Positions 8,563 through 19,801 of a DNA stretch of 64,000 bases are shown one piece after another. The stretch spans positions 992,001 to 1,056,000 of the forward strand of contig NZ_CP029289.2 in assembly GCF_003201835.2 (NCBI RefSeq). Direction: 5' to 3'. Source of the DNA: Acidianus brierleyi (GTDB taxonomy: Archaea > Thermoproteota > Thermoprotei_A > Sulfolobales > Sulfolobaceae). The translations under genes were made by a program, and so were the position numbers. The notes beneath the pieces were generated by a model that was not told the origin of the DNA, ran no database searches, and was given only the letters and a program-made list of their open reading frames with translations. How positions within the stretch are numbered: the stretch's first letter is position 1; each line of letters opens with the position of its first letter.

Positions 8563-11410
8563 ATGGAAAAGGATTCAGTATATTTACTGATCTTACTTGG
8601 AATAATACCTATTATCTTATCCTCTTATTTTAATATAGATTTTATATATTTTCTCAGTATAGTTCTAATAGACTTATCATTTTTTGCTATATTGAAAATA
8701 TACAAATTCACGTTCATAATACCTTTCGCCATGATTTTTAGTTTAAAGGAAGATCCTTATATAGTAATATTATCCATATTCCTTTCTCTTTTTACATACT
8801 ACTTCCCTAAATATATTCCATCGCTTTTTGTTCCGTTTTCTCTAGGTATTTCGCTTTTACATGAAAATATAGGATTAGAGCTTTTTTCAATTATTATATT
8901 AATATCTATATTTTATGTGCTAAAACTAGATTCTAGAGGTATTATAGTAGACGGTATAATATTTCTCATAGTCTCTGCCTTACTGAATAGAAACGGACTT
9001 TTACAATATTTCTCTAATATAGCCTATTTTTATTTAATTTTTGGTATAATATCAATAATTATTGAAAATCATAGTTTTAATAAACTCAAATATTCTAAAT
9101 TAAAAATACTTCTGATCTATCTTCCTTTTTCAATTTTATTATTTATTCTGGGGATACCTCATAATTACTATTGGTGGAACTACGAATCTTTCATTTTTAG
9201 AATGAACGCATTATCTTTAGGAGTTCCAGGATTATATTATCCTCAGATAAACCAAATAATAGGATTGTATCCTATTTCACATTTCCTAATAAGCAAATTC
9301 AATATATATGGAATAAAAATATATTACGCTATATTTTCATATATATCAGGAATTTTTGCATTTTTGTTTTTTAATAGAATAAAGGCTAAATATAGCACAA
9401 TTTTTTCCTTAATTTATGAAATAATGTCCCCATATTACGATCCACAGATCATGCTCGGATATGCATTATTACCTCTAATATTATATATCATTACTCTAAA
9501 TATTTCAAATTATTTTAAATATCCTACAGCAATGTTACTTTCATCAGTAGCATCGTCTTTCTATCTATTTCCATTAACATTCATAATAATTAGCCCATTT
9601 CTTATAAAGAACTCTTGGAAAGTATCTATAGCTATACTGGGAAGTAATTTGTTTTGGATAATTCCTATAGTAATATCAGGACCACCGTCTTTACCTATTA
9701 TAAGGATAAATTTCATATATTTGCTCGTAGCCCTTACAATTTTTATCGCGGCTTATGCAAGGGGGACAGGAAATTTATTTTTTCTGGAATGTTTAGCCTA
9801 TTTTATATTTATTTAGCCTTACCATATAATCAACTTTTCTATCCAATTTTGATTATAACAGCTATACTTTCAGTTGAGTCCATAAAAATAGAGCAAATAA
9901 GAAGCATAGCTAGTGGAGTCCTCGTATTCCTTTTTTGCTTTCTGCAATGTATAACATTACTACATTACATACTATCTCCATTTCTGAAATAAATGATTAT
10001 ACTAAAAAAATTTCGAACATAACTAATATATCTTCCCCTGAACTCGTATTCTGGAATACGAGCTATCCAAAAATTTCTCCTATACCCTTTAATAATACTA
10101 ATGTAAATATTAGCAGCATTAGATTTATTATTAATAAGAATTTTACATATTCTAATAATACGATATACAAAGGATATCCGTTCTATATTGAAAAAATATA
10201 TTCTATTTCAAATAAGATTGTTAAAGGAAATTGGACAGAAACGCCTTATACTATATTTAATATAAACTATTCTGATTTCTATTATAATTATAAGTCCGAT
10301 AATATGTCATTTAATATAAAAAGTAACTATATCCTTATTAAATCGAATCTTTCCTATCAATTCTTAATATGGAATATATCTAAATTATTAAATAATTTTA
10401 CTATAAATCTTATAGGTCGATTTTCACAAGATAATCTAGCGCCGTCCATTTTATTAGGATATAATATAAACAATAAAACTAGCCTAGTGTTTTACAATTA
10501 CAACTCTATTCTAGTAAATTTAGGCAAAGATAATTTCGTCTTTTCTGATACTCAAAAAGGTATAGGATATATAGGAAAAGATGCACAATTCAATCCTCAA
10601 AACGAATTTAATGTAAGCATTGAATTCTATAACAATAACAACAGTCTCGAAATAACTAAGGAGATAATAAATGATACTGAATATAATATTGACCTGGATA
10701 CTCATTTTAACTGGAATGACATAAAAGAGATTGGTATTGTATTACCTTTAGGAACGTACTTGGATCTATATAATATGTCAATAGATATATATAATCCAGT
10801 TTATATTAACAAAACTTATATAAATTGGGATACAATAATACATCCTTCAACTCTGGTTTTCACTCCTATTGAGCCTTTAACAGGAAATATTACTGTTAAT
10901 TCTTCAGTACCGCTAAATATTTACGTTCAACTTCCTGATGGAAAAATAGAGAAATATGTTAGTGGACCTATAACCTTTTCAAAGTTATTTTTAAAGGAAG
11001 AAAATCAACTAAACGTTACAATAAACTCGATTTACGTCAAAAATGATTTTAAAACATTTATAATTATAGGGAAAGAAATATATACTATAAATAAATACAG
11101 TTATAACGAATCATATATATTGGGAGGTATTAAAATAATATTTAACTCAAATTCTGCAATAAAAATATTAATATATGATTTTCCTTATACAATAATTGAG
11201 TTAAACGGTAAAGAAACTCATAACAATACATTAATTCTCTACCCAGGAGATAATACTCTTTACATTATATACTCCGATCAAAGCATAATACCATACTCTA
11301 TATTTCTTAGTATAATGTCTTATATTGTCTTATCTATAGCTATAACTATTTATAAATTTAAAAACTATTTTTTAGCAAATAAAATCTTTAAATTAACGAA
11401 GAAGTCTTAA
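8563..11410 (+). pseudogene. large membrane protein with external domain, two frameshifts
   Basis: About 950 residues if read through. The first 400 form roughly eleven membrane helices. The C-terminal 480 are hydrophilic, Asn-rich and full of N-x-S/T sites, and a last helix (SIFLSIMSYIVLSIAITIYKF) lies near the end. The frame changes at the G5 run 9761-9765 and again at the T6 run 9931-9936. One extra base at each restores a continuous protein (for example a helix reading SGVLVFLFLLSAMYNIT). Both breaks lie in homopolymers and both need a base added, so an assembly error is as likely as true decay. The layout resembles the 558-residue protein at 3775-5451. Next to a glycosyltransferase, a role in glycan assembly is plausible but unproven. 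Confidence 0.65.
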
Positions 11411-12127
11411 AATTATATTCTGTACCTTTAGGTAGAAACGAGTATCTAGAATTTTTCTTAATGGAGAATAATAAACGCGGAGTTTAATTATAGATAGAAA
11501 CATTAGAATTATTATGTTAAAAATTTTAATGGAAATTTTACTGTACTTGTTATCATTCAGATAACTTGAAAAAAATTCCTTAATTCTGAATCCATTTCTA
11601 ACGAAAGAATAGATTAAATTTACATCAATAAGATAGTCATTTATGATCAATTCATCCAATATTTTGAGTGCCTTATCCCTACGTAAAAGTTTAACTCCCG
11701 CTTGAAAGTCTTTAATTTTTATTAAACTAGGAAAGAACAATTTTACAATAATTCTAAAGGACTTGCTTAGTATGATCCTTAATTTTGGGGAATTAACAAA
11801 TTTTCTATTAAGTATCAACAAGTCTGAATCTCTGCCAAGCTCGACTATCTTTTTAAGTTCGTTTACTGTTATAGGCATATCGGCGTCAAGTAACAATACA
11901 AATTCTCCCTTTGATTCGATTATTCCTTTTTTAATAGCTCCTCCTTTTCCTAACCTTTCCTTACTAACTATGAGATTTACTGGAAATTTTTTTACTATAT
12001 CTGGTGTTTTATCATTTCCATCAAACACGACAACTATATCGACGTTCTTAAAGTACGAAGTTAAGGCTCTTAATGTTCTTTCTATCCTTTTCTCCTCATT
12101 GAATGCTGGAATAACTATTGAAAGCAT
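11393..12127 (-). CDS. family-2 glycosyltransferase, dolichyl-phosphate sugar synthase type
   Basis: 244 residues. It starts MLSIVIPAFNEEKRI, the usual GT2 nucleotide-sugar fold opening, followed by VVFDGNDKTPDIV, RLGKGGAIKKGI and the metal-binding LLDADMP. The segment FQAGVKLLRRDKAL is typical of dolichyl-phosphate glucose or mannose synthases (ALG5/DPM1-like). It likely transfers a sugar from a nucleotide donor to a dolichyl phosphate at the cytoplasmic face. There is no long C-terminal membrane domain, only amphipathic stretches. The gene is convergent with the large membrane-protein gene and overlaps its end by 18 bp. Sugar and acceptor cannot be told from the sequence. Confidence 0.82.
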   Translation of the reverse strand: MLSIVIPAFNEEKRIERTLRALTSYFKNVDIVVVFDGNDKTPDIVKKFPVNLIVSKERLGKGGAIKKGIIESKGEFVLLLDADMPITVNELKKIVELGRDSDLLILNRKFVNSPKLRIILSKSFRIIVKLFFPSLIKIKDFQAGVKLLRRDKALKILDELIINDYLIDVNLIYSFVRNGFRIKEFFSSYLNDNKYSKISIKIFNIIILMFLSIIKLRVYYSPLRKILDTRFYLKVQNIILRLLR

Positions 12128-12782
12128 TTTGATATTAATGTTTGAAAAAAGTTTTTAAGTATTCATAATCTCAAACTATGACCCTTTACGTCTTCTAAAC
12201 TTTTTAGTTATACTATTACTTGTGATAGATCTTTAGATTAAAAATTAAAGACAAAAAATTAATTTAAAACTATAATACGCCATGATCCTTCTAAGCAGAT
12301 AGGATAAGAGTTAGTTTCAGAATTTTGACTCACGTTTCTTTAACAATGAAGAAATTGTCGATATAAACTCGGAATTTTAATAATAATCTTCATGAATTCG
12401 AATTAATAGGGTTAGTGTTTGCAAATTAATGTTAGAAAATATGATTTGTATGTTTACTTCAATACTAAAATTCTCTATTTAATTCTTGTAGACTTTCTAC
12501 GAAAATCCTTCGCAGTATTACGCAACGTTAAAAATAATTTAATGTAACATAATAGAAGTTAAATAATTTACTGTAAAGCCTAAAATACTATCATCTAAAA
12601 TAGATAAAATTTATTTTATTGCATATTAGAATGAAAATATTTAAGTAAGAGAAATTTCCGTAAACTACTATTCCTGTTAAGAAAAATCAAATTTTTGAGA
12701 TTTAATATAGATAGATTACAAAAACTCCTTTTTAAATCAAAAAATCTATAATATGATATTAATAAATTTAATAATAGAATAA
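12128..12782. other. gene-free AT-rich region
   Basis: These 655 bp, over 70% A+T by eye, show no open frame with coding character, no repeat shared with the rest of the window and no clear RNA. The left edge must contain the promoter of the glycosyltransferase. Confidence 0.55.
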
Positions 12783-13478
12783 CTAAGTAGATCCATAAGA
12801 TACTCCTTCTCCTACAACATCACTGTAATATAAATCAGCATAAGCGTATGTTAAATTAACAAAGGATGCCGAAGTAGAATAACTATACCCTGGAAAGAAC
12901 CATGAATTTATACTCACATAGTCTGAGACCCAATTATAATACCAGAAAGATTGATTACATACTATTATACAACAGAACTCTACTCCTGTTATAATAATAT
13001 ACTGATAATATACAGGTATATTTCCACAATTTTTTGCAGTAACGTATACTTCGTTTCCACTACTCCAAACGTTTAATTTCTCATTAACGATAAGTGGTTT
13101 TAGCGGAGATTCTCCTATTACATATCCTTGAGTGTTACCAATTTTAGCGTAAAGTAAAGTTTTCTCTTCATAGCTAGGTATCTTTGTGACGTTCCAATAA
13201 CAATTAGTGTAGTCGTTTATTTGAATTAGTGGAATTCCATTCGTAGAAACTATATCTTCAAGAGATACTGGGATAGAAGAATTTATAGTGTAAAAATTAT
13301 AATAATTACCATTATAGTAAAGCATTGAAGGATTATAGTGTACGTAATCTCGAAGTATTAAGTTATTTTCTACATATTCTGTTGAATATATATCGGATTG
13401 AAAAACATAATATAAGAAATCTAAACTACCTAACATAACAATTATCATCAATATTCCGCCTAAGAGATATTTTATCAT
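12783..13478 (-). CDS. membrane-anchored extracytoplasmic protein, unknown function
   Basis: 231 residues. One N-terminal hydrophobic helix (KYLLGGILMIIVMLGSLDFLYYVF) acts as signal anchor. The rest is Tyr- and Asn-rich, with several N-x-S/T sites and a cysteine cluster (FCCIIVCNQ, plus Cys at CGNIP and NCYWN) that could form disulfides outside the cell. I recognise no family. It stands alone between two gene-poor stretches. Codon use resembles neighbouring surface-protein genes, which supports it being real. Confidence 0.6.
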   Translation of the reverse strand: MIKYLLGGILMIIVMLGSLDFLYYVFQSDIYSTEYVENNLILRDYVHYNPSMLYYNGNYYNFYTINSSIPVSLEDIVSTNGIPLIQINDYTNCYWNVTKIPSYEEKTLLYAKIGNTQGYVIGESPLKPLIVNEKLNVWSSGNEVYVTAKNCGNIPVYYQYIIITGVEFCCIIVCNQSFWYYNWVSDYVSINSWFFPGYSYSTSASFVNLTYAYADLYYSDVVGEGVSYGST

Positions 13479-13718
13479 ACTTCGAATTCAAAATTTATAA
13501 GATTCAGACGTAACTGAAAATGAAGAATAAGTTCTATGATTTAACTGCATATTTACCTTATTTTTTAATATAGGATACTTTATTATGTTATTTTAGAACA
13601 TATCTTCTTTATTGAACTTCCTCCTTAAACAATATAATTTCATTTTAAGTTTGGAAATACTACAATTTACAGAGTGTCATGAAAAAGAATATTAAACTTC
13701 TACTCAATAAGTTATAAT

Positions 13719-14690
13719 ATGAGACTTCTTAGTAAGTTAATATTAATATTCTTTGGAATGGAATTAGCGATATTTTTAGGAGTTTCCTCAATTCCCTTCT
13801 ATATGCCTGCCGTAGCACAGAAGTTTAACAGTACAGCTGGAGCAGTAGATTCAGAGCCTTACGTACCAATGGTTATAACTATATTTAGTCATAATTTGAT
13901 GATAGCTTTATCTGAGTTTATACCAATAATAGGTATAGGAATGCTAATTTACACTACTTATAGTACAGGAATGGTATTATCTGCATTTACAACTACAGTT
14001 TATCATATTCCAGGAATTGCGGCCGCAGTAATACTATTAACATTGCCACATTCATGGCTAGAATTACCTTCGTATGCTGTTGCAGCTGGTAGTGGACTAT
14101 ATGTAATATTAACAAGAGACTGGAGAAGATTCGTTATGATGATACCTTTTGTAGCCTTAGAATTGCTTATGGCAGCTAGTGTTGAATCTGCTGAAATATA
14201 TTTCAGAAGTGTAAATTCATATTATTTCTGGCTTGCAGGTGCTCCTTTGCTCGTTATGCTGTATCTTGTATACGAATATTTACAGAAAAAAGCCGACATA
14301 CTTGCACCTAAACCTCAGACAACTACATCTGTTTTTATTCAAGGACAACCTATTCAAAATCAATACGTTCCAGAACAGAATATTGTAGATCAAGATTTAA
14401 ACGCCGCTTCCGTTATGGAGAATCAAGGAAATTATTTTACTGCATCACAATATTATTGGAACGCTATAATAACCCTTATAGGCATAGTTAGCAAAAAAAC
14501 TGGATTTATGCCTATAACACTCGATGATTATTTTAATGCCGCAAGGTTATTGGGTGAAAAATATTCTTCAGAAATACCTTCTTTATTTGATCAAGCTTAC
14601 AAGGAAAGAACTGAAGGAAACTTTAACGAATTTAGGAATACTGCGCTATCTCTAATAACTAAGTTAAAGGCCATTGATAATACACATTAA
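13719..14690 (+). CDS. SpoIIM-like (DUF95) membrane protein with C-terminal helical domain
   Basis: 323 residues. The first 190 hold four or five helices in the pattern of the stage II sporulation protein M family, including the glycine-rich PIIGIGMLIYTTYSTGMVLSA and the HSWLELPSYAVAAGSGLY motif. After a Gln-rich linker (about 195-225), a cytoplasmic helical domain (LNAASVMENQGNYFTASQYY... to the end) resembles PaREP1/HEPN-like archaeal domains. The archaeal role of SpoIIM proteins is not established. The following DUF973 gene begins 46 bp downstream on the same strand, so the two probably form one unit. Confidence 0.78.
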   Translation: MRLLSKLILIFFGMELAIFLGVSSIPFYMPAVAQKFNSTAGAVDSEPYVPMVITIFSHNLMIALSEFIPIIGIGMLIYTTYSTGMVLSAFTTTVYHIPGIAAAVILLTLPHSWLELPSYAVAAGSGLYVILTRDWRRFVMMIPFVALELLMAASVESAEIYFRSVNSYYFWLAGAPLLVMLYLVYEYLQKKADILAPKPQTTTSVFIQGQPIQNQYVPEQNIVDQDLNAASVMENQGNYFTASQYYWNAIITLIGIVSKKTGFMPITLDDYFNAARLLGEKYSSEIPSLFDQAYKERTEGNFNEFRNTALSLITKLKAIDNTH

Positions 14691-14736
14691 ATCTTAATTA
14701 GTTACTCATTTTTATTTCTAAAAATAAATTATATTT

Positions 14737-15540
14737 ATGGAATCTGAGATTCAAGCATTAAAAAACATAAAGATCGGTTCACTTTATTATTTCATAGCCA
14801 TAGTTCTTGCATTAGTCACTGAAAGTCTTGCCATAACTATAAAATCTTTAAGTACGAGCGCAGCATTCTTAGTATTGGAATTAATAGCTTATGTAATATT
14901 AATACTTGGATTTTCAAAGTTGCGTGTAGGTTTTTTTACAATCTCTAAGGAGATTAATACCAATATAGGAATAACTGGAATAAACATTTTCATTTTTGGA
15001 GTAATAGCGTTGCTGTTTAGTGATATTTTTTCAATCTTACTTTACCTTGGAGCTTTCCTGATAGTTTTAGGCAACGTAATGATAGGACTTAATATTTATA
15101 AAATTGGACAAAATTTTGAAGGAAATATGGAAAAAGTTGCAGGAATTCTAATAATGATAACAGTAACTTCGTTTATAGGTTATATCATATCATATTTTGC
15201 CTCTGACGAACTCATAAAGAAAGTATCTCAAACTCCAGAGGAAAAACCATTGCAGATAGTTACTACTGATAAGAATGTAGGTTATGGAATTTTAAAAAGT
15301 AATGGAGATGCAAACTTTACAGTCTATTCTAAAGGAGTATCTGAAATAGTTTCAGCACAAATTATAGGTTACAATTTCCAAGTATTGCAAATTAGCCCAA
15401 AAACTGTTGGACCTGGAGAGAATAAAATATATATAAAATTCAATTTATCGGGATTGCTATCTCCGGGAAATATTTATAATGTTGAAATATTACTTGCCAA
15501 TAATGAAAAGTTGTTAGCTTCCCTAGTATATGAGATATAG
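14737..15540 (+). CDS. DUF973 family membrane protein
   Basis: 267 residues. Five hydrophobic helices in the first 165 residues are organised as in the crenarchaeal DUF973 family (opening ESEIQALKNIKIGSLYYFIAIVL; later LGAFLIVLGNVMIGLNIYKIG). A soluble C-terminal beta-rich domain of about 95 residues (DKNVGYGILKSNGDANFTVYSKG...) ends the protein. The function of the family is unknown. The gene lies 46 bp behind the SpoIIM-like gene and is probably co-transcribed. Confidence 0.75.
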   Translation: MESEIQALKNIKIGSLYYFIAIVLALVTESLAITIKSLSTSAAFLVLELIAYVILILGFSKLRVGFFTISKEINTNIGITGINIFIFGVIALLFSDIFSILLYLGAFLIVLGNVMIGLNIYKIGQNFEGNMEKVAGILIMITVTSFIGYIISYFASDELIKKVSQTPEEKPLQIVTTDKNVGYGILKSNGDANFTVYSKGVSEIVSAQIIGYNFQVLQISPKTVGPGENKIYIKFNLSGLLSPGNIYNVEILLANNEKLLASLVYEI

Positions 15541-15702
15541 TATATACAAAAATTTAACGCTGACTACTAAATTCTTTATTTAAACAACTAATTCCCTATC
15601 AAAGTCAAAGGTATTATACATCATAAAGATTACTTTAACTGGTAAAAGTAATTGTCCATAACTTTAAAAAGTTGTAGGGATATAATATATTTGTGAAAGA
15701 AT

Positions 15703-15870
15703 ATGAAAGCAGTACTTTTGAGTAAAAAAAGAACAAACAGTGCCGAGGTACCAGTAAACTATACTGACATGCCTCTAGAATACTTAAAAACCGAATTCCC
15801 TGAAGTATACGAAAGTATAATGAGATCACGCAGAGTTGTTGATGGCTATATTTATATGAGAAATATGTAA
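15703..15870 (+). CDS. small 55-residue protein, unknown function
   Basis: A short gene, MKAVLLSKKRTNSAEVPVNY continuing to VVDGYIYMRNM. It is soluble, with a basic start and an acidic middle (EYLKTEFPEVYESIMRS), and codon use is like that of neighbouring genes. A TATA-like run (tataatatatttg, about 15681-15693) lies close upstream, fitting a leaderless transcript. Following DNA is A/T-rich without a clear terminator. I know no family for it. The call rests on the open frame, promoter placement and lack of any other gene on either strand. Confidence 0.5.
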   Translation: MKAVLLSKKRTNSAEVPVNYTDMPLEYLKTEFPEVYESIMRSRRVVDGYIYMRNM

Positions 15871-16045
15871 ATTTTTGTATAACGTAAATTATTAAAAATA
15901 GTATTATTGTTTGCAAATTATTCGGTATTATTTTACATATTTTCATTTAATTATTTTTATTATCAATTATAAAACTAACTACAACTTAGACTTTTACATT
16001 ATTTCAAAAAGATTTGTCTTTTAAAGGATAATAAAATATTAAAAA

Positions 16046-17425
16046 TTATTGCGTTTGTAGTTCTTCTACTTCCTTAGACGATACTTCTAGAGGTCTATCC
16101 TTAGTCTCAGGAATTAGTGCTAAGGTTATTATTGCTGCTACTATTGCTAACGCCCCTAAAAACCCCACAGCAAAAGATTCACCATAAGCTTTAAACAATG
16201 CTGGAAATACGAAAGCAGTTAAACTTGCTCCTATTCTTCCAGAGGTCACAGTTAATGCTTGTACTGTACCTCTCACCTTAGTAGGTGCTAATTCTACACC
16301 CAACATTCCAGAAGCACTTATAGATCCAGGTCCTGCTTGTTGTGCTAAATTCATTCCGCCATATAATATTAAAGCTAAAACAGGAGAGAAAGCTAATCCT
16401 GCTAAGTCTTTATATGCAGCGAATGCTAGTAGAGATAATGCCATTCCTATAAAGCCTAAGACCTGTAATGGCTTTCTCCCAGCCCTATCTATTAATGATA
16501 AGGCAATTATACCACCAGGTACTACGAAAGCTCCTTCCATTATTAATTGGAATACTCCAGAATTTACTCCTAAACTAGATGCTATTAATGATGGACCAAA
16601 TAATATTCCAGAATAAGATACAATATCAAAGAGGAACCATAATATGCAAGCAGCTAAGAATTGTCTCCAGTATTTAGCAAAGTAAAAAGAGAATGAATTA
16701 GTATCTTTCAAATTTGAAGTTATATCAATAGTATTTCCTGAAACTTGTTTTACTACATTTCTTAATCCTTCCATATCACCTTTAATTCTCCCTAAGAATC
16801 TTGCAGTTTCTGGAATCTTTCTTCTTAAGTATATTACAGAGACTGCTGGTATTGCACCTGCTGCTAGAACTATTTTCCAAACAATCATAGGACTTAATCC
16901 CAATGCTGAAAGACCTAAGTATATTAGTGCAGCAGTAGTAGCTCCAAATCCCCAGAATAATCCAAAACCTAATGCTATTATTTTTCCTCTGTCTTTAGCA
17001 TTGGAATGCTCAGCCATTATCATTGGTGAAAGAACGTAATCTGCGCCTACACCAAGTCCTAGTAAAAATCTTACAATTATTAACTCTACTGGAGAAGAAA
17101 CGAAGGCTTGAAGAAACGCGCCTATAGTCATTAATGATACATCTATTCCATAAAACGTCTTTCTTCCTTTGTTTGCTAGAATTCCAAATATAATAGCTCC
17201 AATCGCTGCACCTATTAGTGCTGAACCGCTTATCAAAGAGGTGTACAAAGTATAAGAAGGACTAGTTTTTGTTATTCCAAAAGTTGAAAGTACTGTTAAT
17301 AGTACTATACCTATTGATGATAAATCGTATCCATCAGTAAAAACCCCCATCCCTGTAGTTATCATTGATTTTAAATGAAACCAACCTAGTTTCTTATCGT
17401 CTAAAGGTTTAAATGGACTGTTCAT
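16046..17425 (-). CDS. MFS transporter, metabolite/phosphate:H+ symporter type
   Basis: 459 residues with twelve predicted helices. The opening FHLKSMITTGMGVFTDGYDLSSIGIV and the loop motif GILANKGRKTFYGIDV, followed by GLGVGADYVLSPMIMAEHS, are characteristic of the sugar/phosphate branch (Pho84-like and aromatic-acid symporters). A long cytoplasmic loop lies between helices 6 and 7 (about 205-255). The C-terminus (PETKDRPLEVSSKEVEE) is typical of the sugar-porter group. The substrate cannot be fixed; phosphate, sugars or organic acids are all possible. It is transcribed away from the uppP gene. Confidence 0.82.
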   Translation of the reverse strand: MNSPFKPLDDKKLGWFHLKSMITTGMGVFTDGYDLSSIGIVLLTVLSTFGITKTSPSYTLYTSLISGSALIGAAIGAIIFGILANKGRKTFYGIDVSLMTIGAFLQAFVSSPVELIIVRFLLGLGVGADYVLSPMIMAEHSNAKDRGKIIALGFGLFWGFGATTAALIYLGLSALGLSPMIVWKIVLAAGAIPAVSVIYLRRKIPETARFLGRIKGDMEGLRNVVKQVSGNTIDITSNLKDTNSFSFYFAKYWRQFLAACILWFLFDIVSYSGILFGPSLIASSLGVNSGVFQLIMEGAFVVPGGIIALSLIDRAGRKPLQVLGFIGMALSLLAFAAYKDLAGLAFSPVLALILYGGMNLAQQAGPGSISASGMLGVELAPTKVRGTVQALTVTSGRIGASLTAFVFPALFKAYGESFAVGFLGALAIVAAIITLALIPETKDRPLEVSSKEVEELQTQ

Positions 17426-17587
17426 TTTAGTTCAAGCTAAATTTTATTGTAAATATATATGTATTTTCGACTATTATCTATATAGATATATATAATGAAA
17501 ATAATATTTAGTCTAATATGTAGTACTATATAGATTATATAGATAAAAATACGAAAGATTTTTATAAAATTCTAAATTAGAATACTT

Positions 17588-18427
17588 ATGGACGCGTTAA
17601 TCTTAGGAATTATCTTAGGACTAATTCAGGGAATAAGCGAATGGATTCCTATAAGTAGTAAAACTCAAATTTTATTAGCTTCCACTTTTATTCTAGGTCT
17701 AGGATTTTCTGAGGGATACGTATTTGGTCTATTCATGGAAATTGGTACAATTTTTGCTGCTATAATATATTTTAGAAGAGAAATTTATAGAGTTATTATA
17801 GCGCTAATAGGAAAGGGAACTGAAGAAGATGTAGTTTTATTAAAATACGTAGTAATATCAACAATTATTACTGGAATAATGGGAGTTCCAATTTATCTAT
17901 TTATTATAAATCTCATTAAGGGACCAGTTATTGGGATTCCCATGTCGATTTTAGGACTTATTTTAATAACTGATGGAATAGTAATATATTTTTCAAGGAA
18001 ATCTTATATACCTAGGAAATCCTTAAAGGATCTCACTATAAAAGACTTTGCAATAGTAGGATTTGCTCAAGGTCTAGCAGCATTACCAGGCGTAAGTAGA
18101 TCAGGGATGACTACTTCTGCATTACTACTTTTGGGAGTTAAACCAGAGGAAGCTTTTAGATTATCTTTCATAGAACTTATTCCTGCAGCTTTAGGAGCAA
18201 TAGGTGTAACTTTGATTTTCTCTAAACATACAGTAGAAACTACTTTACACCTTATCAGTTTTGGAGCATTAGGTATATCTATAATCGTTGCCACTATAGT
18301 AAGCATATTCCTAATAAGTGCTTTGCTTAGATTTGCGAGAAGTAATAGAATATTGTTAATAGTGTTTACATTAGGTGCATTAGCGTTAATTAGCGGGATA
18401 ATAAGTTCTATAACTGGATTAGGCTAA
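17588..18427 (+). CDS. uppP: UppP/BacA-type prenyl-diphosphate phosphatase
   Basis: 279 residues with about seven helices. Two family signatures are present: GLIQGISEWIPISS near the start (the usual E/QGxTEFLPISS, with Trp-Ile for Phe-Leu) and LPGVSRSGMTTSALLLLG around residue 165. In bacteria the enzyme removes a phosphate from undecaprenyl diphosphate. In archaea it presumably recycles dolichyl diphosphate for protein glycosylation. The ATG at 17588 follows an AT-rich promoter-like region. The gene lies alone between two divergently placed MFS genes. Confidence 0.88.
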   Translation: MDALILGIILGLIQGISEWIPISSKTQILLASTFILGLGFSEGYVFGLFMEIGTIFAAIIYFRREIYRVIIALIGKGTEEDVVLLKYVVISTIITGIMGVPIYLFIINLIKGPVIGIPMSILGLILITDGIVIYFSRKSYIPRKSLKDLTIKDFAIVGFAQGLAALPGVSRSGMTTSALLLLGVKPEEAFRLSFIELIPAALGAIGVTLIFSKHTVETTLHLISFGALGISIIVATIVSIFLISALLRFARSNRILLIVFTLGALALISGIISSITGLG

Positions 18428-18473
18428 CTTGTATGTTAAGAAAGGTAATAGTTTTTTTATAAAAACGATGAGG

Positions 18474-19649
18474 TTAAGTTGATACTTCATCTACAGCCTT
18501 TACATATCTCCTTAGCAAACCTAGCAAGAAGAGAACAACAGGGATAAGAACTCCGAACATTAACCTTATACCAATAACTTGAGCTATAAATCCAGCAACG
18601 GTAGGAGTTACAACACCTATTAGCATCATTATTGCAAAGAATTGACTATTTGCTGCGTTTCTGTTTTCCGGAGTGAAAGTCCTACTAATGGATATTACGG
18701 ACATGGGATAAGTAATTCCGTGAGGGAATCCTAAAATAAATAATGCTAATAGAAATAGTGGAAAACTTTTTGTTAACGCTATTATTGATAAACCTACTGC
18801 GGTAGTTAATATTGAAAATGTTGTAAATCTCGAAATTAATTGAGCGGGTCTTATAGATAAATATAACCTAGCAATAAATGACGTTAAGAAGAATAAAGAG
18901 AATAATGCTGTAACTTGAGAATAACTTATCCCAAAAGCTTGTTTTGCGTAAACTCCTGCAAATGCCGTGAATGCTGCAAATGGAATATTATAAGATAATA
19001 TATTTATTACAGCTACTTTAAATCCAGGATTAGAAAATACCTTTATTGACGTTTTTGCTACATTTTTCTCTTCAGGAAACTGTATGAAAAAGGAAAGAAT
19101 AGCACCCAAAATTGCAAATGGCTCAAACCATAAGAACACCGTTTTCAAAACGTAATATCTTAAAATAAGGGATTCTATAGCTGGACCTGCAACTAAACTT
19201 ATACTTAATGCCAACGTATATATTGACAATAATCTTTCTCTAGCTTTTCTATCCTTTAATAAGCCTGCTGCGTTTATTATATTTGGCATTATGGCACCTA
19301 ATGAAATTCCTGCTAAAGCTGAAAACAGCCAAATTAAAAGAGGAGAAGACAAGTAAAACAACGGTAACACTATAGCGTACGAAATTGATGACGCTATAAA
19401 GATTTTCCTTCTAACAGGAGATTTTAGTCTTGCATTAATTATTCCGCTGGTTATAAATGTGCCTAGTGAAATTAAGGCAGATATAAGTCCTATTTCTGTA
19501 TTGTTAAACAAAAAATCATACCTTGCAATTAAAGGTATTGTAGTTATTAGCATATTATTTGATGCCCTAATAGCAAAGGTCATAGGAACTATAATTAGAA
19601 GTGCTTCTAAAAAAGAGAGATTCTTGTTATTCATAAGTATAGGTAACAA
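18474..19649 (-). CDS. MFS transporter
   Basis: 391 residues with twelve predicted helices and short loops. Typical segments include IGLISALISLGTFITSGIINARLKSPVRRKIF (helix 2 and loop 2-3) and LFILGFPHGITYPMSVISISRTF (helix 10). The size and loop pattern are those of drug- or sugar-efflux-like MFS proteins. No substrate signature is visible. The gene is convergent with uppP, 46 bp apart. The ATG at 19649 is followed by an unusual hydrophilic start MLPILMNNKNLSF, so the internal Met6 is an alternative start. Confidence 0.78.
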   Translation of the reverse strand: MLPILMNNKNLSFLEALLIIVPMTFAIRASNNMLITTIPLIARYDFLFNNTEIGLISALISLGTFITSGIINARLKSPVRRKIFIASSISYAIVLPLFYLSSPLLIWLFSALAGISLGAIMPNIINAAGLLKDRKARERLLSIYTLALSISLVAGPAIESLILRYYVLKTVFLWFEPFAILGAILSFFIQFPEEKNVAKTSIKVFSNPGFKVAVINILSYNIPFAAFTAFAGVYAKQAFGISYSQVTALFSLFFLTSFIARLYLSIRPAQLISRFTTFSILTTAVGLSIIALTKSFPLFLLALFILGFPHGITYPMSVISISRTFTPENRNAANSQFFAIMMLIGVVTPTVAGFIAQVIGIRLMFGVLIPVVLFLLGLLRRYVKAVDEVST

Positions 19650-19801
19650 TGTTACCTATTTAAATTTTTCTTAAAAACAATATTAATAGTCTAATCAAAA
19701 TTAAAAGACTCAAAGCATTATATTATTCTATAATTAGGGATTTCGCTTTATAGATTCGCAAACGATGAAAAATTTTCTTTAGCGTAAAATATACAGAAAA
19801 A

